NCBI RefSeq assembly: GCF_014646695.1
Contig: NZ_BMNT01000008.1
Span: 175,768 to 215,339, forward strand
DNA length: 39,572 nucleotides
From: Sphaerisporangium melleum
GTDB lineage: Bacteria > Actinomycetota > Actinomycetes > Streptosporangiales > Streptosporangiaceae
Reading direction: 5' to 3'
The stretch's first letter is position 1, and the number at the start of each line of letters is the position of its first letter. The notes beneath the pieces were generated by a model. It was not told where the DNA came from, did no database searches, and saw only the letters and a program-made list of their open reading frames with translations. A program made the position numbers and the translations under genes. Below are positions 37,801-39,572 of the stretch, piece by piece.

Positions 37801-39572
37801 ATGCTAGGTGGAAGTATCCCGGGCGGTCCTGCCGTCGGCTTATCCGGCGGCGGCCGGAAGGAAGGGCACCGGCGGCCGGCACCAGGTCGTGGGTGGGGCA
37901 GGGTCGCGGTGGCGATTCTGGTCGTGATGTCGCTGGTCGTGAACCTGGCACAGACGGCCGAGGCCGCCGACGATCCGCTGCCTTCCAGTTACACGCTCAC
38001 CGTTCCGCTGCCCGACAACACCGACCTCGGCAAGATCCGGGCCCAGGCCACGGAACTCAACAACCGCAACCCTCTCCTGAGCGACACGATCTACGAGGAC
38101 AGAGCCCTCAATCCGGTCCGTTCCCCGGGCGGGCAAGTGGCCGTCGAGTATGACTTCGACGGCACCCTGTCGGTGACGGGCACCTCCCTCTCACTCACGA
38201 TCACGCCGGTCGGAGCGCAGGCCGCGAGCCTGGACTACTGGCAGAACATCATCCTGGTCGGCGCGTCCCTCCTCTTGGGCTGGACGACTCGCATTCTGTG
38301 CGAGGGCGCGCTCGCCGGCGTGATCACGCCGGTGTTCGCCGCAGTGGTGTGCGTGGCCCTGGGCAATTTCATCGCAGCCTGGATCCCGCAGGCGGTGAAC
38401 CTCATCGCCAACGGCCAGGACGCCAATCTCGGAGACTGGGCCTTGGCACTGGGGCTTTCCCTGCTGGCCGCCGGAGCGGGAGCCGTCTGGGAGGGCGGGG
38501 GCAACGTATGGGCCCGCACCGTGCTCCCGGGACATCTTCGCCGGATGGCCGCATGGCTGGTCGACAGAGGCCGGAGCTTCGGGGGCTGGTTCAGGCCCCT
38601 CGGCAACGGCATGGAGAACCTGGGGGAGGCGATCGACCTGGGCGCCCTCGACTTCTCCAACCGACTCGCCGACAGGATGAGCGCCGGCACCGCCATCACC
38701 AGGACGAACCTCCGGGTCATGCCGCTGGGCGACTCGATCACCGTGGGCTACGGAGGCGACGGCGACAACACGGAGACATACGTCGGCTACCGGCGCGCAC
38801 TGCTGAGCCAACTACGGGCGGACGGCCACCCGGTGGACTTCGTCGGTTTCCAGAACTCGGGCGCGGGCCGCATCTCCGACACCGACCACGAAGGTCATGG
38901 AGGCTGGCGGATCGAGCAGATCGACAGGATCACCGAATGCAGCATCCGCCGCTGGCGGCCCAACGTCGTCACCCTGCACGTCGGAACCAACGACATGAAT
39001 CAGAACTACGACGCCGGAACCGCCCCCGCCCGGCTCACCCGGCTGATCCGTAAGATCACCGATATCGCCCCGGAGACCACCGTGCTGGTCTCCCGGCTGG
39101 TGCCGTCGACGGATGCGGCCATCAACGCGCGGATCCAGCGGTACAACGGCGCGATCCCGACCATCGCCCTGACCCTCGCCGCCGAGGGCAGACGGGTCCG
39201 GGCCCTCGGCATGGACGCCATTGCCGCCACCTCCGCCGACATGAACGATCGGCTCCATCCCAACCAGGCCGGCTACGACAAGATGGCCGGCGCCTTCTCC
39301 ATGGCGATCAACGGTGCGATCCACGACCGCGTCATCGCCGCCCCGGTCGCCGGCGACACCGGGCCGTGCGACGTCCCTCCGCCCCCCAGTCCCTCGGCGG
39401 GATGGAACCACATCACCCAGATCAACGCGGGTTACGGCTACCTGCGTGACTGGGTGCGCTTGGCGGATATGAACGGTGACAATCGGGACGACTATGTGGT
39501 CCTGCAGGATCTGGGGCAGGTGCGGGCCTGGTTGAACGACGGCGACGGGCAGAGCTGGACGTGGCGGGGTGA
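37801..39572 (+). CDS. Membrane-anchored SGNH hydrolase with VCBS/FG-GAP repeat, 3' end beyond the window
   Basis: 590 codons are visible and the frame is open at the right edge. GGAG lies 5 nt before the ATG. A basic N-terminus and hydrophobic segment (34-56) form a signal peptide or anchor ending near AEA. A small extracytoplasmic domain (57-145) follows, then two or three hydrophobic segments (about 148-163, 170-200, 213-230). The SGNH hydrolase domain (about 303-510) has MPLGDSITVG (Ser312), HVGTNDMN (Asn397/Asp398) and DRLHPNQAGY (Asp483/His486). After a Pro/Ser linker an FG-GAP/VCBS-type calcium-binding repeat starts (RLADMNGDNRDDYVVL). It is probably a surface esterase or carbohydrate deacylase. 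Codon 14 is TTA (37840-37842). Codon use is less GC-biased than its neighbours. Confidence 0.85.
   Translation, partial: MLGGSIPGGPAVGLSGGGRKEGHRRPAPGRGWGRVAVAILVVMSLVVNLAQTAEAADDPLPSSYTLTVPLPDNTDLGKIRAQATELNNRNPLLSDTIYEDRALNPVRSPGGQVAVEYDFDGTLSVTGTSLSLTITPVGAQAASLDYWQNIILVGASLLLGWTTRILCEGALAGVITPVFAAVVCVALGNFIAAWIPQAVNLIANGQDANLGDWALALGLSLLAAGAGAVWEGGGNVWARTVLPGHLRRMAAWLVDRGRSFGGWFRPLGNGMENLGEAIDLGALDFSNRLADRMSAGTAITRTNLRVMPLGDSITVGYGGDGDNTETYVGYRRALLSQLRADGHPVDFVGFQNSGAGRISDTDHEGHGGWRIEQIDRITECSIRRWRPNVVTLHVGTNDMNQNYDAGTAPARLTRLIRKITDIAPETTVLVSRLVPSTDAAINARIQRYNGAIPTIALTLAAEGRRVRALGMDAIAATSADMNDRLHPNQAGYDKMAGAFSMAINGAIHDRVIAAPVAGDTGPCDVPPPPSPSAGWNHITQINAGYGYLRDWVRLADMNGDNRDDYVVLQDLGQVRAWLNDGDGQSWTWRG

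Overview
The window is high-GC DNA with strong third-position G/C bias, many GTG/TTG starts, ATGA start/stop overlaps and rare TTA codons. It also carries an AfsR-type SARP regulator and mycothiol-dependent, PIG-L and SARP-type protein families. Together these indicate a filamentous actinomycete, most likely Streptosporangiales-like (Nonomuraea, Streptosporangium or Actinomadura type). The genus is inferred. No tRNA, rRNA, IS element, phage gene or CRISPR array is visible.

Layout. (1) 0.1-5.3 kb, minus strand: a putative biuret-use cluster. A GntR/FCD regulator is followed by biuret hydrolase (biuH), an NCS2-type permease and an amidase-only allophanate hydrolase (atzF-like). Downstream, in the same reading frame as the amidase and separated from it by one TGA, lies an unrecognised reading frame. 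A likely GntR operator sits just ahead of biuH. (2) 5.3-10.5 kb: a D-Ala-D-Ala carboxypeptidase, a small anchored protein and a large SARP-AAA-TPR regulator with a TTA codon. (3) 10.7-14.2 kb: a flippase-like membrane protein, a PIG-L deacetylase and a divergent GT4 glycosyltransferase, possibly acting on one glycoconjugate. (4) 14.2-15.4 kb: no large gene, but a structured, relatively AT-rich leader that ends in a well-formed ribosome site and a 31-codon ORF. (5) 15.4-19.9 kb: a lipoprotein predicted to be a beta-propeller, a 100-residue conserved-looking protein divergent from an XRE-TPR regulator (TTA codon), and an APH-fold kinase translationally coupled to that regulator. (6) 20-24.7 kb: cold-shock protein with a long leader, a TreS-like GH13 enzyme, a DUF998-like membrane protein lacking its own stop, malate dehydrogenase and a bacterial-PH protein. 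(7) 24.8-29.9 kb: Tex, a SHOCT miniprotein, an 18-nt-phased degenerate repeat and a modular GH18 chitinase with duplicated FnIII modules. (8) 30.2-37.1 kb: a mycothiol-dependent-type enzyme, then a complete ribose operon rbsR-A-C-B-K-D on the minus strand under a promoter with two phased LacI-type operators. (9) 37.3-39.6 kb: a 66-residue protein and the 5' part of a membrane-anchored SGNH hydrolase with a VCBS/FG-GAP repeat and a TTA codon. This last gene runs off the window.

The best candidates for something undescribed are the structured leader plus 31-codon ORF (14.44-14.78 kb), the 18-nt-phased intergenic repeat (27.68-27.86 kb), and the three TTA-containing genes that suggest bldA-type control. 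The regulatory layout of the biuret and ribose operons can be read almost completely from sequence.
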